64,000 bases of DNA, taken from assembly GCA_905221605.1 (NCBI GenBank), contig CAJNDS010002748.1:167670-231669 (forward strand), in the 5' to 3' direction. The position numbers and the translations under genes are program-made. Numbering within the stretch: the stretch's first letter is position 1; each line of letters begins with the position of its first letter. Shown here one piece after another: positions 22,077-31,065 of the stretch. Origin of the DNA: Symbiodinium natans. Its lineage: Eukaryota; Sar; Dinophyceae; Suessiales; Symbiodiniaceae. The notes below the pieces were generated by a model that worked only from the letters and a program-made list of their open reading frames with translations, was not told the origin of the DNA and searched no databases.

Positions 22077-22534
22077 ATGCCGATCTGGCATTACTCCAAG
22101 ACCCTGGTAGCCAGACTGAACGCTTTCCATGTCACGATGGCTCGGCGAGTGCTGGGCCTTGGACGGCGCTCTGGAGAGGCGTGGCTAGAGTACGAGATTC
22201 GCACTAGACAGGCTGTCAAGCGCATCTTGCTGGAGCGCGGCCGAGAGATGTGGGGAGTCACGTATCTCAGACGGTACTGGCGCTATGCTGGACACCTGGC
22301 AAGAGCGGATGTGAGATGCAACGTTGCGGCCAACCTTTGGTACACCCGCGACATCCAGTGGTGGAGGGAACACCGTCACACCGCCAAGCACCCGGGCCGT
22401 TTTCCGCCCACGGGGTGGACCGCGTCTTGGATGCCTTTCTCACCCAGGAGTTGAAGGAAGACTGGAAGACAGTCGCACAGGACCGCCGGCGATGGGAGGC
22501 ATTGCTGCAGAGGTGGTTGGAGGTGAGTGCTTGA
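22077..22534 (+). pseudogene. LINE C-terminal tail after RT deletion
   Basis: It contains SKTLVARLNAFHVTMARRVL, REMWGVTYLRRYWRYAGHLA and, in the next frame, QELKEDWKTVAQDRRRWEAL ending in TGA at 22532-22534. RRVLG and GHLAR are typical of the region after the RT in LINEs. No RNase H is present. Confidence 0.6.
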
Positions 22535-22709
22535 AATTCCCGCTTCGGCGGAAGAGCGCATTCTTGTAAGAACAGTTTCGTCCCCAGGTCGCCGGAACTC
22601 GCGATTTGGAAGTCAGCAACTGTGTCGCGCTTCCGTGCGTTTGCCACAGTGTGCCTTACAGTGGCCACCGAAGGCGTCTCTGCGAGACGGAGCTTGGAGC
22701 TGCCTTGCC

Positions 22710-22711
<2 letters not shown>

Positions 22712-22757
<46 letters not shown>
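22712..22757. repeat. (GA)n microsatellite
   Basis: About 22 GA units. It may mark the 3' tail region of the LINE. Confidence 0.9.
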
Positions 22758-22760
<3 letters not shown>

Positions 22761-22891
22761 AGAGCAAACTCAAAAACTTTGAGCATAGCAACCGAGTCCC
22801 GGAGTCGCGGAGCTCTTGTTGTCTGTGTGCTGCACGCTATAGCTCTCTATCCTCCACTTTGAAATTGCCCCTCAGTTCTTTGGGGTCTCAT

Positions 22892-22907
22892 AGCCAAAAT
22901 GGCCACG
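22892..22907 (-). other. Possible relict of the dinoflagellate spliced leader
   Basis: Minus strand reads CGTGGCCATTTTGGCT, which matches 15 of 16 bases of the core of the 22-nt dinoflagellate spliced leader (CGTAGCCATTTTGGCT). The outer leader bases do not match. It could mark an mRNA that was reverse-transcribed back into the genome, or it could be chance. Confidence 0.35.
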
Positions 22908-22909
22908 TA

Positions 22910-23473
22910 GTTTCCATTTAGCTCCCCATCAAACTAATCTTCAACTCAAGAACGTAGGCCCAATTTCAAAGGTAGCTCGGTTTCTGAGCATCATCCTTGT
23001 TGGCTTCTTAGCTGCCCCCGGAGCCTCAACTACGGGGTCTTAGCCAGCAGGCCTCTAAAAACACCTTCGATGTTTTGGCCTACTCCGAAGGATCGAGCTA
23101 GCACACACTGTCGTAAACCCCTACGTGGTTCACGAGTGCGATTGAAACGGAAAAGATCTTCTACATGTTATGTAGAGTTTGAACTGACAACGTTGTGTCT
23201 CAGTGTATTGGACTCATCGCTTGCCCATTAAACGGAATTAAATGGTCGAATGATCCGTAGCCAACGCATAGAAAAGGGAAAGAAATCTGCCGAAGCCATT
23301 CGTCATTCGTGTAAAGAATATTTCCATCCCCATTGTAGCCGCCATGTCCATTGCTGTGCCATTTTGGTAGGGCGATGCCCGTCTTATCTCTGGGTCATCT
23401 CGGTCGGGATTTCTTACCACGACGATTTCTTGTGGATTTCACAGTTGTCCATGCTGCTTTACCATCCTTAGGG
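22910..23473. other. No gene seen
   Basis: Short ORFs only. The minus frame at 23238-23420 is unrecognised and may continue the ORF that follows. Confidence 0.35.
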
Positions 23474-24200
23474 TTAGATTCCCTTGCAGTAGATCTGCCA
23501 ACTGCCAACAAACTCAATGCCATTGTACGCGCTGGAATCATCTGATGAATTGGGATCAACAGATCTGGGAACTGAACCATGGTCATCAAGACTCGTAAGG
23601 ACAGAATTTCGCGCCTCTTGTACGGCCTGAGTGATCTCGTCATCGAGAAATTGCTCCAGAAACTTTGTTTCGGGATCGAGTACCTGGAAAGAGGGATCAT
23701 GCTCACATGTCTCTTCACGCAAAGAACTCTCGCAGGTATCTGTAGCGCAACCATGGACAGTCATGTATGCTCCTCGCGACGCGGGGTCTTCGTCCGGCTC
23801 ACTAGGAATTTCCTCATGGCCATGGACCTCAAGGAACGTTGTCCTCTCGAGGGGCATACTGTACTCCTCATCACAGGTCTGAGGATGGACCCAGAAAATC
23901 ATTCTCTTCTACGTTGGAAGAGGGGTTCTCGGGTAGCTCAATTAACGTCTGGCATAACTTCTATGTGTTCGACAATCTCTGTGGGGCTTCCCCCAGGCTG
24001 GATACAAAGGCTTTCGTAACACCAAGATTCTCACGTGCTGAAGGACGTGGGTATAGGTCCTCCACTGTGCCCGATGGGACTTCCCCTAGCAAGCGCTGGC
24101 TGTTCCAGGCTTCTCCGACGTTGTCGAGAGGTAAATCGAGCACACTTCTGGGCTGGATGTCGACGCGTCGCGCTGGAAGGTGCGGGGGCTTCTTAGGCCA
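23474..24200 (-). other. Unrecognised minus-strand ORFs, two frames
   Basis: Two open stretches are joined by frameshifts: 24200-23961 (PHLPARRVDIQPRSVLDLPL, LGEVPSGTVEDLYPRP) and 23902-23474 (EIPSEPDEDPASRGAYMTVH, ETKFLEQFLDDEITQAVQEA). Composition is acidic and proline-rich, as in the linker between integrase and RT of copia-type pol proteins, but I do not see a diagnostic motif. It abuts the capsid-gene remnant at about 24205, where base composition changes from mixed to AT-rich. Confidence 0.3.
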
Positions 24201-24210
24201 TGACTGATTC

Positions 24211-25260
24211 CGATGTCGCCAGTGTGCCCACTGTCCATTTTTTCTTCGCAAAGTTTCCTGCTGTGTTATTGTCATCAATCTGTGAATTGCTAAGCGTAAA
24301 GAACATTTGTGATAATCTTGTTGAGGATTTAGCAATATTCATGTTGATTGCGTCAAAAGTTTGTGAAACTGTGATAGGCGGGATAAACCATTCTAAGCCG
24401 ACCTCCTTTCAATAAATGCGAAACCACATCATTATTGACGGACTTGTCGACTGTGATTAATTCGCATCTAAGAATACAATTTGAATGGCCCACGAAGTTG
24501 TGGTGTTTTTTGTGGTGAAGAAACCATTAACGTCGTCTTCTGCCTGACTTCCTGCTACTGGCGCAGCCGGATTAATTACCGGTTCTTGTGCATCAGAACA
24601 AACTTCAAAACTAAATTCAAACGGACAATATCGGATAGGCGGAGAATACCCAGATTGAACGAAACCACAGCAAGGCTTATGGCCCATTCTAACAAATTTA
24701 CCTTTCTCAATTCCTGTGGTATTAATTCTGTTAAGTCTAGGAAGAACGACGCCTCTTTGATTTTCTCCTGTGGTGGCTACTGCACCATGTCCTTCAATTG
24801 AATAAGCAAACAGGCGGTTAATTCTGCTGTCGTATCGGGTTAAACATCCTTCTTGGATGTCATCTAAATTTCTTACTTCTTCCTTTTAAAAGACTTCATT
24901 TCTTCACATGCTAAATTATAACTATCAATGTAATTAATTTGTTGTCCTGCCGCGTTGCATCTATAACGGGTAAAGAAGGCGTGGCTTTCACCTAAGGGTC
25001 TTTTAAATATTGCCCTGCTGTTTCTGATGTATTCACAACGTCAAAAAATCAACAAATACTGGACATATCAATATAACTGTTGTCTTCACCTGGAATAACA
25101 ATTTAATATGTTTATTACCATTTTTTGAACTAAAACTATTTCCAGATATGCTAGGAAAATGAAATTGCTTACGATCTGTGATGTAGGCGGCACTTTCTGG
25201 CAGTCCGATCTGTAAAGAATTTATCATGTTGTCCTGAGTTTCAGCAATAACTAGGTCCAT
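24211..25260 (-). pseudogene. Polinton-like-virus major capsid protein remnant
   Basis: From the ATG at 25260 (MDLVIAETQDN) the minus strand gives, in successive frames, AAYITDRKQFHFPSISGNSF, SKNGNKHIKLLF, FFDVVNTSETAGQYL, GESHAFFTRYRC, AAGQQINYIDSYN (about 24905-24970), a long open frame 24880-24457 (RYDSRINRLFAYSIEG through SWAIQIVFLDAN), HLLKGGRLRM and SQTFDAINMNIAKSSTRLSQ. The order DR..f...GNSfs, GxshxffxRyR, GqxIxyIDsYN and FxxNIxxxxTRLxxxf is that of double-jelly-roll capsid proteins of polinton-like viruses. At least five frame changes mean it is dead. The C-terminal part (roughly the last quarter) is cut off at about 24205. Family identity rests on motif reading only. Confidence 0.65.
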
Positions 25261-25299
25261 AACTTATATATTATTTATTTGATTTTTTAATATTATTAT

Positions 25300-25600
25300 T
25301 ATTATACTTTTTATGTGAATTTAAATTGTTAGTGTTTTTTGAAATTTGTTTTTCCAACTGTGGTTGTGCTACTGCCGTTGCCTCGGCTTCAACGATTCCC
25401 TTAATAGTTTCATAAGATGAATTGTTAATGCTTTTTTGTAAGCTTGTTTTTAAATTGGACGTTTTCGGTGGCTTTTCCTACCCTTGTTTGTTCCTTTGGT
25501 TTCCTGACCTTATTAAGCATTCTATTATATTGTTTAGGAAAATCAGTTTTCATTTGGCCGTAATGTCTCGCTAACTCCATCAAATGCACTTATGTCATGA
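25300..25600 (-). pseudogene. AT-rich basic ORF upstream of the capsid remnant
   Basis: Minus strand, no intact start: HLMELARHYGQMKTDFPKQY, NRMLNKVRKPKEQTRVGKAT, then after a 1-nt shift at an A-run, SSYETIKGIVEAEATAVAQP and an asparagine/lysine-rich tail ending in TAA about 15 nt before the capsid ATG. Codon use is as AT-rich as the capsid gene and it lies on the same strand, so I take it as part of the same viral segment. No family is recognised; (TTA)n at about 25290-25305 is its Asn-rich end. Confidence 0.4.
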
Positions 25601-25632
25601 TTTTTTAAAGGGTTTTCCCGAAAGAATCGCGA

Positions 25633-25655
25633 AGGGCTCTTCCGTGCGGAGCCCT
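25633..25655 (-). terminator. GC hairpin between viral-type ORFs
   Basis: AGGGCTC, a 9-nt loop, then GAGCCCT: a perfect 7-bp stem in AT-rich surroundings, about 35 nt past the stop at 25689. Hairpins between genes serve as transcript ends in several large and small eukaryotic DNA viruses, so that role is possible here. Confidence 0.3.
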
Positions 25656-25688
25656 CTGACCCAACAACATAGACTGAAGTGCATAGAG

Positions 25689-25973
25689 TCAAGTGCATAG
25701 TCCAGCTAAGGTAGGAATAGCTTTCGATAAGTCTTTGTTGGATACATTTTTAAACAACTCGCGGATGCATTCTTTCGGGTTGTCCTTCGGCTTCTCAACC
25801 AGGTCTTTAACCTTATTTACAACCTCATCAAAAACGGAACACTCAACCGAAGAGCTCTCCATACGATATTTTGTGCCCCTTCTCTCCTCATCAATAAACC
25901 GAACCCGCTGGACCTTAGAAGAAGACCCCGATGTAAGTTTAAAACCCTCATCGTCTGCCGACTTACGTTTTTT
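25689..25973 (-). CDS. ORF in frame after the ubiquitin-like ORF's TAA
   Basis: There are 94 open codons directly after the TAA at 25974-25976, in the same frame, starting KKRKSADDEGF and ending AIPTLAGLCT before TGA. It has no start codon of its own near the beginning. The middle (VQRVRFIDEERRGTKYRMES, FDEVVNKVKDLVEKPKDNPK, ECIRELF) is protein-like and charged; KKRK resembles a nuclear-localisation cluster. It is either the second half of a fusion interrupted by one stop, a readthrough product, or a gene using TAA as sense. No family is recognised. Confidence 0.4.
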   Translation of the reverse strand, partial: KKRKSADDEGFKLTSGSSSKVQRVRFIDEERRGTKYRMESSSVECSVFDEVVNKVKDLVEKPKDNPKECIRELFKNVSNKDLSKAIPTLAGLCT

Positions 25974-26261
25974 TTAGGCGCCCCCTACTTGGATAAAAAC
26001 CTTGTTGCCCTTAGCATCCAAGTGTTCTTCAACGTCCGTGCCCTCTTCATCCACAGTGTCATCTTGGTCAGAAACGTCTGCGTGGATCCATTCGTCGAGC
26101 AAATCGCCGACTTCATCAGAACGTGACACATTCCATGACGGCTGGTCATATGATATGCCGTAGGTGTCATGGGTCTTGTCCCTGACGTTGCCGATGGTGT
26201 CCGTTGCCTCAACATCCAAGGCGATGGTCTTGCCCGCAGATGTCTGAACGAAGATCTTCAT
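25974..26261 (-). CDS. Ubiquitin-like protein
   Basis: 95 codons from an ATG. The first about 40 residues follow ubiquitin closely in pattern: [30 protein letters not shown] and a YGI corresponding to the ubiquitin EGI turn. The second half is unlike ubiquitin ([20 protein letters not shown]) and acidic. It ends with VFIQVGGA, so a Gly-Gly is present at the position where ubiquitin-family precursors are cut, followed by one residue and TAA. This suggests a divergent, possibly fused ubiquitin-like domain. It lies in the AT-rich island on the same strand as the capsid remnant, but its own base composition is more balanced, so a host origin is also possible. Confidence 0.55.
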   Translation of the reverse strand: MKIFVQTSAGKTIALDVEATDTIGNVRDKTHDTYGISYDQPSWNVSRSDEVGDLLDEWIHADVSDQDDTVDEEGTDVEEHLDAKGNKVFIQVGGA

Positions 26262-26269
26262 GGTATGCC

Positions 26270-26783
26270 TTAGTAGAAAAAATTATAAAAAATGCAATAA
26301 GTATAAAACGCACAACTAAAAGATAAACAAAATATAAGACAATATTCCTGAACAATGCCAACATGCGAAGGTTGATCGGAGCAGACAGTGCTTCCTTCAT
26401 ACTGTGAAGACCAATGTGAAGAATTGTCGTCTTCATCTTCATCTAGCAATTGGTTTCGAACATCTTCGAGACGGTCATCTGTCATCTCAACATTCCAAAT
26501 GAACTCAACCTTGTACCTTGTAGTGAACCATGCCCTGATATCCACGTTCACTTGGACCCAAGGTAGCGAAGGGACGTTCTCTATCAAGACTTGATAGCTG
26601 AACTTTCAAGTTCTGCCATGGAATGTAGATTTCTTTGAGCTCGTCAAAGACGAAGGGGTATATGATTTGATCTATGGTCATCTCCGAAATTTCATCCCAC
26701 GTAAAATTTGGACTGCGGAATCCATGCCCATAATCACCTCTCTCATCCGCTCCTGACACGCAGTCCAAGAATTCGATGTCCAT
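26270..26783 (-). CDS. Unrecognised gene upstream of the ubiquitin-like ORF
   Basis: It starts at an ATG at 26783 ([20 protein letters not shown]), continues [40 protein letters not shown], and after a frameshift near 26590 continues [40 protein letters not shown] and an acidic DEDEDD end. Both halves look like real protein with alternating hydrophobic strands. The frameshift may be a short intron or decay. It is 9 nt or so from the ubiquitin-like ORF on the same strand. No family is recognised. Confidence 0.4.
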
Positions 26784-26940
26784 GGCGATCACACTACGAC
26801 TTGAAACACTCCAAAAGTTTGAAGCAAAAACGCTACGACGGAACAAAACTACATCAATCGACGCACAACCGCTCATGACAGACTGCACATGGTGCCCTGC
26901 ACATGACATGGTTCGCAACAAAACTTTTTTTACAAACTAA

Positions 26941-27192
26941 AATATATATATAGTATTATATATATATATAAGTGAAAAATCTGTTCAAGATATTCTCTAC
27001 AAACAAGCAAAGCACGAATTAGACAAATTAGAAATTATCAAAGAAAGTAGGATAAGCAAAATTGAGGAAATCAAACAACAATGCGTTGTAGAAAAGGAAG
27101 AACAGGAACATTTAGATAAGGAAATGAAATATTTAGATAAACAAACTGAGCTTCAAAAGGAATTAATAAATTTATATGAATCTAATAATTGA
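26941..27192 (+). CDS. AT-rich coiled-coil ORF, 5' end missing
   Basis: An open plus-strand frame from 26971 (SEKSVQDILYKQAKHELDKL) through EIIKESRISKIEEIKQQC and EKEEQEHLDKEMKYLDKQTE to TGA at 27190-27192. Heptad-like spacing of L and I predicts a coiled coil. There is no upstream ATG; a (TA)n stretch sits just before it. AT-rich codon use matches the viral-type island, and it is on the opposite strand from the capsid remnant. Confidence 0.4.
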   Translation, partial: NIYIVLYIYISEKSVQDILYKQAKHELDKLEIIKESRISKIEEIKQQCVVEKEEQEHLDKEMKYLDKQTELQKELINLYESNN

Positions 27193-28680
27193 ACTCTTTA
27201 CAAAGTCTTTTTACAATAAATTTTGATTAAAAAATATGAAAAAATGATAAGTTTTTGCCAAGATCTTTAACTAAGATACTTTATATAATGCAATTGTTCA
27301 ACAAATATTTTTGCAAGATTTTTAGGATGAGTTTTTTTGAAATATATTTCTTATGAAAATTTTGGAAAAATTTAGGATTTAATCATAATATTATTAATCT
27401 GTTATTGAAATTTTAGTGAGGAATGGCTGAGGGCCGGATGTCAAAAATGAGCAAAGAATTATTGAAATGTTGAAAATGTAGGCTCCCCCCTTGGCAAAAA
27501 AACGTGTGAGGCATTGGAAGGGGCAAAAAAAGTTGGGGCATGGTCATACCTAACTGAAAGTAGGCTGTAGGACCGCGCAGAAGGGACCTTAAATTCTGAG
27601 ACCTGGATTCGTTTAGGCAAATGGATCCAAAGAAGAACCCGAGGTCCCATTTTGTCTGCAAGCAAAAGATGACAAGATCGGCTGCTGCTTCAAAGGCTGC
27701 TGCCCAGAAATGGCTTGCAAGCAACAGCATGATTCAGCAGGAGATGCCTTGGGTTTAAGAACTATTCAAGATACCCCTTGGGAATACCAAGGGGTATGGT
27801 AAAATCCTTCGTTTTCTTTTCTTTTTATAGGTTAAGGGGTATGGGTTTGGGGTATGTCGAATTATTCTTAGATCGGGAAATCATGACGAGGAAGATGAGC
27901 AAAAATCATCGATGCAGAATCCAAAGCAGGCTTCGGGCTCCAGACCCCAAAAGCGTTGGGGTGTGCATGCCTAACGGCCGGACTTTTGACCCCCGCGGAC
28001 GAGTTGGCGAGGCTTTGCTTGTTCCAAATGCTTTTCAGCCGGCCCGCCACTCCAGCTTGTATTATCAGTGACATTATGACTGCTGCTGCTGTTGCTACGA
28101 CGACGATTACTACTACGAAGTGGGGGTACCAGTACCATTACCGTTGCAGTACTAGCTACGTAAGGACCGTCCAGTTTGCCGTGCATCTTTATTGATTGTC
28201 GCGATGTTCGAGCTGTTTTTTCGGTACCAAGGCCCAACTAGTGCTAGATGGTCTAAACCCAACAACACCAAACCCCCCACATCCAGAATCCCTAAACCCG
28301 GAACCCTAAATCCCCAAGCCCCAAGGAACCACTTTTCAGGAGGGTGCTCGACTTTAGGAAACAGTTTTGTTTAGGGTTTAGGGTTGTTGGGGGTCTGGAT
28401 CTAGGGTTTAGGGATGTTTCGGGTTTAGGATTGATTGTTAGGTGTTGCTCGTAGGGTATTAGGGTTTTCGGGCTTTCAGCTTCGGGGGGTTTATGTAGGA
28501 TTGGCGAATGTATAGATCAGCGCCACTGCGGAAAGATTCTCTTCCACCAAATTTTTAAATGAGGCAAGCACGCACAAGAGCTGCAAGTACATCGGCATAT
28601 CGGGACATTGCTTTCGACGTTAAGTTGTCTATTTCCAGCGATTGTCAAGTTCAGTTCACTTTGTTTGGGGTTAGAGGCTT
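27193..28680. other. End of the island and non-coding flank
   Basis: AT-rich without ORFs to about 27420, then mixed composition with no recognised gene. The 27413-27730 minus frame is not supported by any motif. Telomere-type words occur at 28370-28387 and 28402-28412. Confidence 0.45.
28370..28387. repeat. Interstitial telomere-type repeat
   Basis: TTTAGGGTTTAGGGTTG, near the right end of the unit-1-specific block. Confidence 0.75.
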
Positions 28681-30445
28681 TGCAATGCGTCCTAACTTTG
28701 TGACTTGTCACTTGCACTTGGCCGTAATCCAAGAAGAAGGTTCAATTCAGCGGTTGCTACTGTCACGGAGCTCTTAGGCTTGGGCAGAGGCATAGGTGTC
28801 CCGCGTCCTTTGGTGTCCTTCATGCATGAACGAGGCTTATCTTTACATCTTGCGCGCGGTTGGCATGCTCTTCGAAACCTTTCTCGTCCCTTGGCTCACT
28901 TGTCAACTTTGGTCCCAACAGCGACTTGATAATTGAGGTTGTGCTCGGCTCAACCATGTAGGGCACCAGGCCATTGCAGGGCTAGGGCCTGGGGCTGAGA
29001 TCCTTGAGGCCGTGTGCAAAGAACGATTTTCTAGTGGATACGGCTGTACTTCGGGCAACAGGGTTTTGTTGGAGCCAATCGGGTCCCCAGAAATGTCTGA
29101 GCTATGGATATTCTTTCGGGTGCTAACCGGATCCAGGCGATGAAACCTTCAGAGCGCAGGTATCTCAAGGACAGGACCGCTGTCACATGTTCGGTGCAGT
29201 TACAGTGTCGTAGTGGTATTTTTCCGTGGTGTATGTGTTGAGCCGCATTTAGCGCCTTAGGAGGGAGGATGCGTTGAATACTGTTATATGTTTTCCAATC
29301 AAGTGAGAGAGCTAAGTAGGAAGCGCGAACTTCGTAGAAAGGCGGATTCTCAGGGGTGGTTGCAGAAGCAGCCTTAGATGCGACGACGCCAAGATGTGAC
29401 TTTCCGTGTGAAGGCGCGAAGATGAGAAGACGCGAAAACGTGACAGCTTCAACGGCGTCAACAACGGCCTTGGCGGGCCTCCAGGAGGCATCGGAAAATA
29501 TCCAAAGAATCCGGCGACATCCGCTAAACACGACAACCTTCCAAAACCGAAGGAAATTTGGGAGATTCCGTGATCGAAGTTTCCAGAGAGTCTTTCACAT
29601 CGTCGACATTCGTCGACCATGCAACTATCAAGTCATAAGGCTTAAAGGTGAACCAAAATCAGCACGCCAAATTTGTTTTGCACCACCCGTGAAGCTATCG
29701 GAAATCTCTCAGAAAATCGCCGAGAACCGTAGGACTTCTGAGGAGATCCTATGGAACATAGAGAGAAAACAAAGTTTAAAAGGCAAGGTCGAGCCACACC
29801 TCAAAGCAGTAGGAGTCGAGCCGCACCTTATAAGAATACAGCAACCTTCCGCCCCCGTAAACGCGCTCGCGTGTTGCAGGAGCATGATGGCGCTCCTGGC
29901 GGAGTGGATGGGCATGAATCCCTCCCAATGCCTCCAGGTCTTCCACCGTCGTCAACTTCAACGCCACGCACCACCTCCAAATGCAGCTTTCGGGCCTAAT
30001 TTGAGGCATAATTGCAAGCTTGGATGGACCCCAAGTCCGTTTCACTTCGCAGTTTTAGGCCGAGCCGGCCAGTGCTTGTTTTCTTGACCTAGCAACACAC
30101 ATGGGGCTTGGTCTAAAGGTTCTTTAAAAGGATGGACCATGGGATGAGAGCCCCCCTCAAAATTCAGAAGCTACCGTCATTTTTGGGTCTGAACCTACCA
30201 AGGATGTTAAGGGAACGCATTATAAAGTACGTTCGACGTGTTCCTCGGTGTGCTTAGTGGGTCGGGAAGCGGGCGCTGGGTGATTTTGTTGTCATTGCCG
30301 AGACCAGCGCAGCAGCCGAGTTCTCTTGAGTGAAACGGTGCGAACGCATCTTCAGTTGTCAGCCGCCGACATGTATGCTCGCAAACGGAACGTATTCAAG
30401 TTTCCCTGGGTAGGGCGCTTCAGGATATGGTGCATTGTTTCAGAT

Positions 30446-30560
30446 GTTTGAGAGTCGGATCGCGAAGGCCGAAGGCTTGGCAACCAGACTTCGAAGCTGC
30501 TTTCCCGAGAGCTCGCTTAATGATGAAGGTGAGGTCCCATTGCAAATTCGCTGCCGGGCC
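30446..30560 (+). other. Possible exon, unrecognised
   Basis: FESRIAKAEGLATRLRSCFP through NDEGE lies between TTTCAG and GAGGT, which look like splice borders. The unit 2 copy (58806-58895) is nearly identical in protein. In unit 2 the frame runs on into PAELLDIHPCSEARTGTAER and VEKKALHVSGLHC, but here 5 extra nt break it. No family is recognised. Confidence 0.3.
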
Positions 30561-30882
30561 GTCATAGCAGGTCCTGCCACTAGTCACTATTCCCGCCGAG
30601 CTTTTGGACACTCACCCGTGCTCAGAGGCAAGAACGGGCATGGCAGAACGAACAGATGTGGAGAAAAAGGCTTTGCACGTCTCAGGATTGCATTGCCCAT
30701 GTGGCACTTGCGGTACAGGACCCAATGGCCTGCGTTGTTTTGTGTTGTCTTTTCGTGTTTATTGTCATGCTTACACACATGCTGCATGCTTGCTTTGCGG
30801 CGTTTAGTGTTGCCCCTCTTGCAACTTCGTGAAGGTCTTCAAGCCTTGTATGCGGCGTAGAGTCCAGTTGCTTTAGTCCTTG

Positions 30883-31065
30883 TTAACGGGGGCCACGCCT
30901 CTTGAAGCAGGATCTCTCCATCATACGCCGGCTTTCACTGACCTTGTCCTTAAGCCACCAGGCTTGACAAGCTCCATATCCGGCCAGACTAGCGTCACTC
31001 AAGACAACCAGCCTGTTCCACACCAGTCTTGCACCAACATGAACACGATGCCCATGCACCTTCCA
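30883..31065 (-). pseudogene. Reverse-transcriptase RNase H scrap
   Basis: The minus strand reads RLVVLSDASLAGYGACQAWW then ERSCFKRRGPR. DASLxGYGxxxA is the signature around the first catalytic Asp of the RNase H that follows RT in DIRS- and Gypsy-like elements, and the ERSRF motif usually follows. Only this short piece is left. The unit 2 copy is at 59262-59430. Confidence 0.45.

Larger units (their letters stand above)
19890..22534 (+). mobile_element. LINE (non-LTR) with inverted 5' end and deleted RT
   Basis: The element consists of an inverted ORF1 N-terminal piece (minus strand, 20413 to about 19900), an ORF1 C-terminal piece (plus, 20448-about 20770), an apurinic-type endonuclease (plus, 20812-about 21530), the first RT motif, and then the C-terminal tail without the RT core. 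In the parent, the inverted piece would have lain directly upstream of the plus-strand part. That is the arrangement produced by twin priming in LINE retrotransposition. Precise ends and target duplications were not found. A (GA)n tract lies about 180 bp past the last codon. Confidence 0.65.
17198..28680. other. 11.5 kb block present only in unit 1
   Basis: Block A and block C are adjacent in unit 2 (junction at 56805-56835, beside a C-run) but 11.5 kb apart here. The block contains gag, LINE and capsid-gene remnants listed separately. Whether it was inserted in unit 1 or deleted from unit 2 cannot be decided from these two copies. Confidence 0.75.

Noticed and set aside
29356-30087. 243-codon plus ORF in block C1
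   Set aside because: A 2-nt indel against unit 2 shifts its C-terminal half (EWMGMNPSQCLQVF is shared, then frames differ), and no motif supports it.
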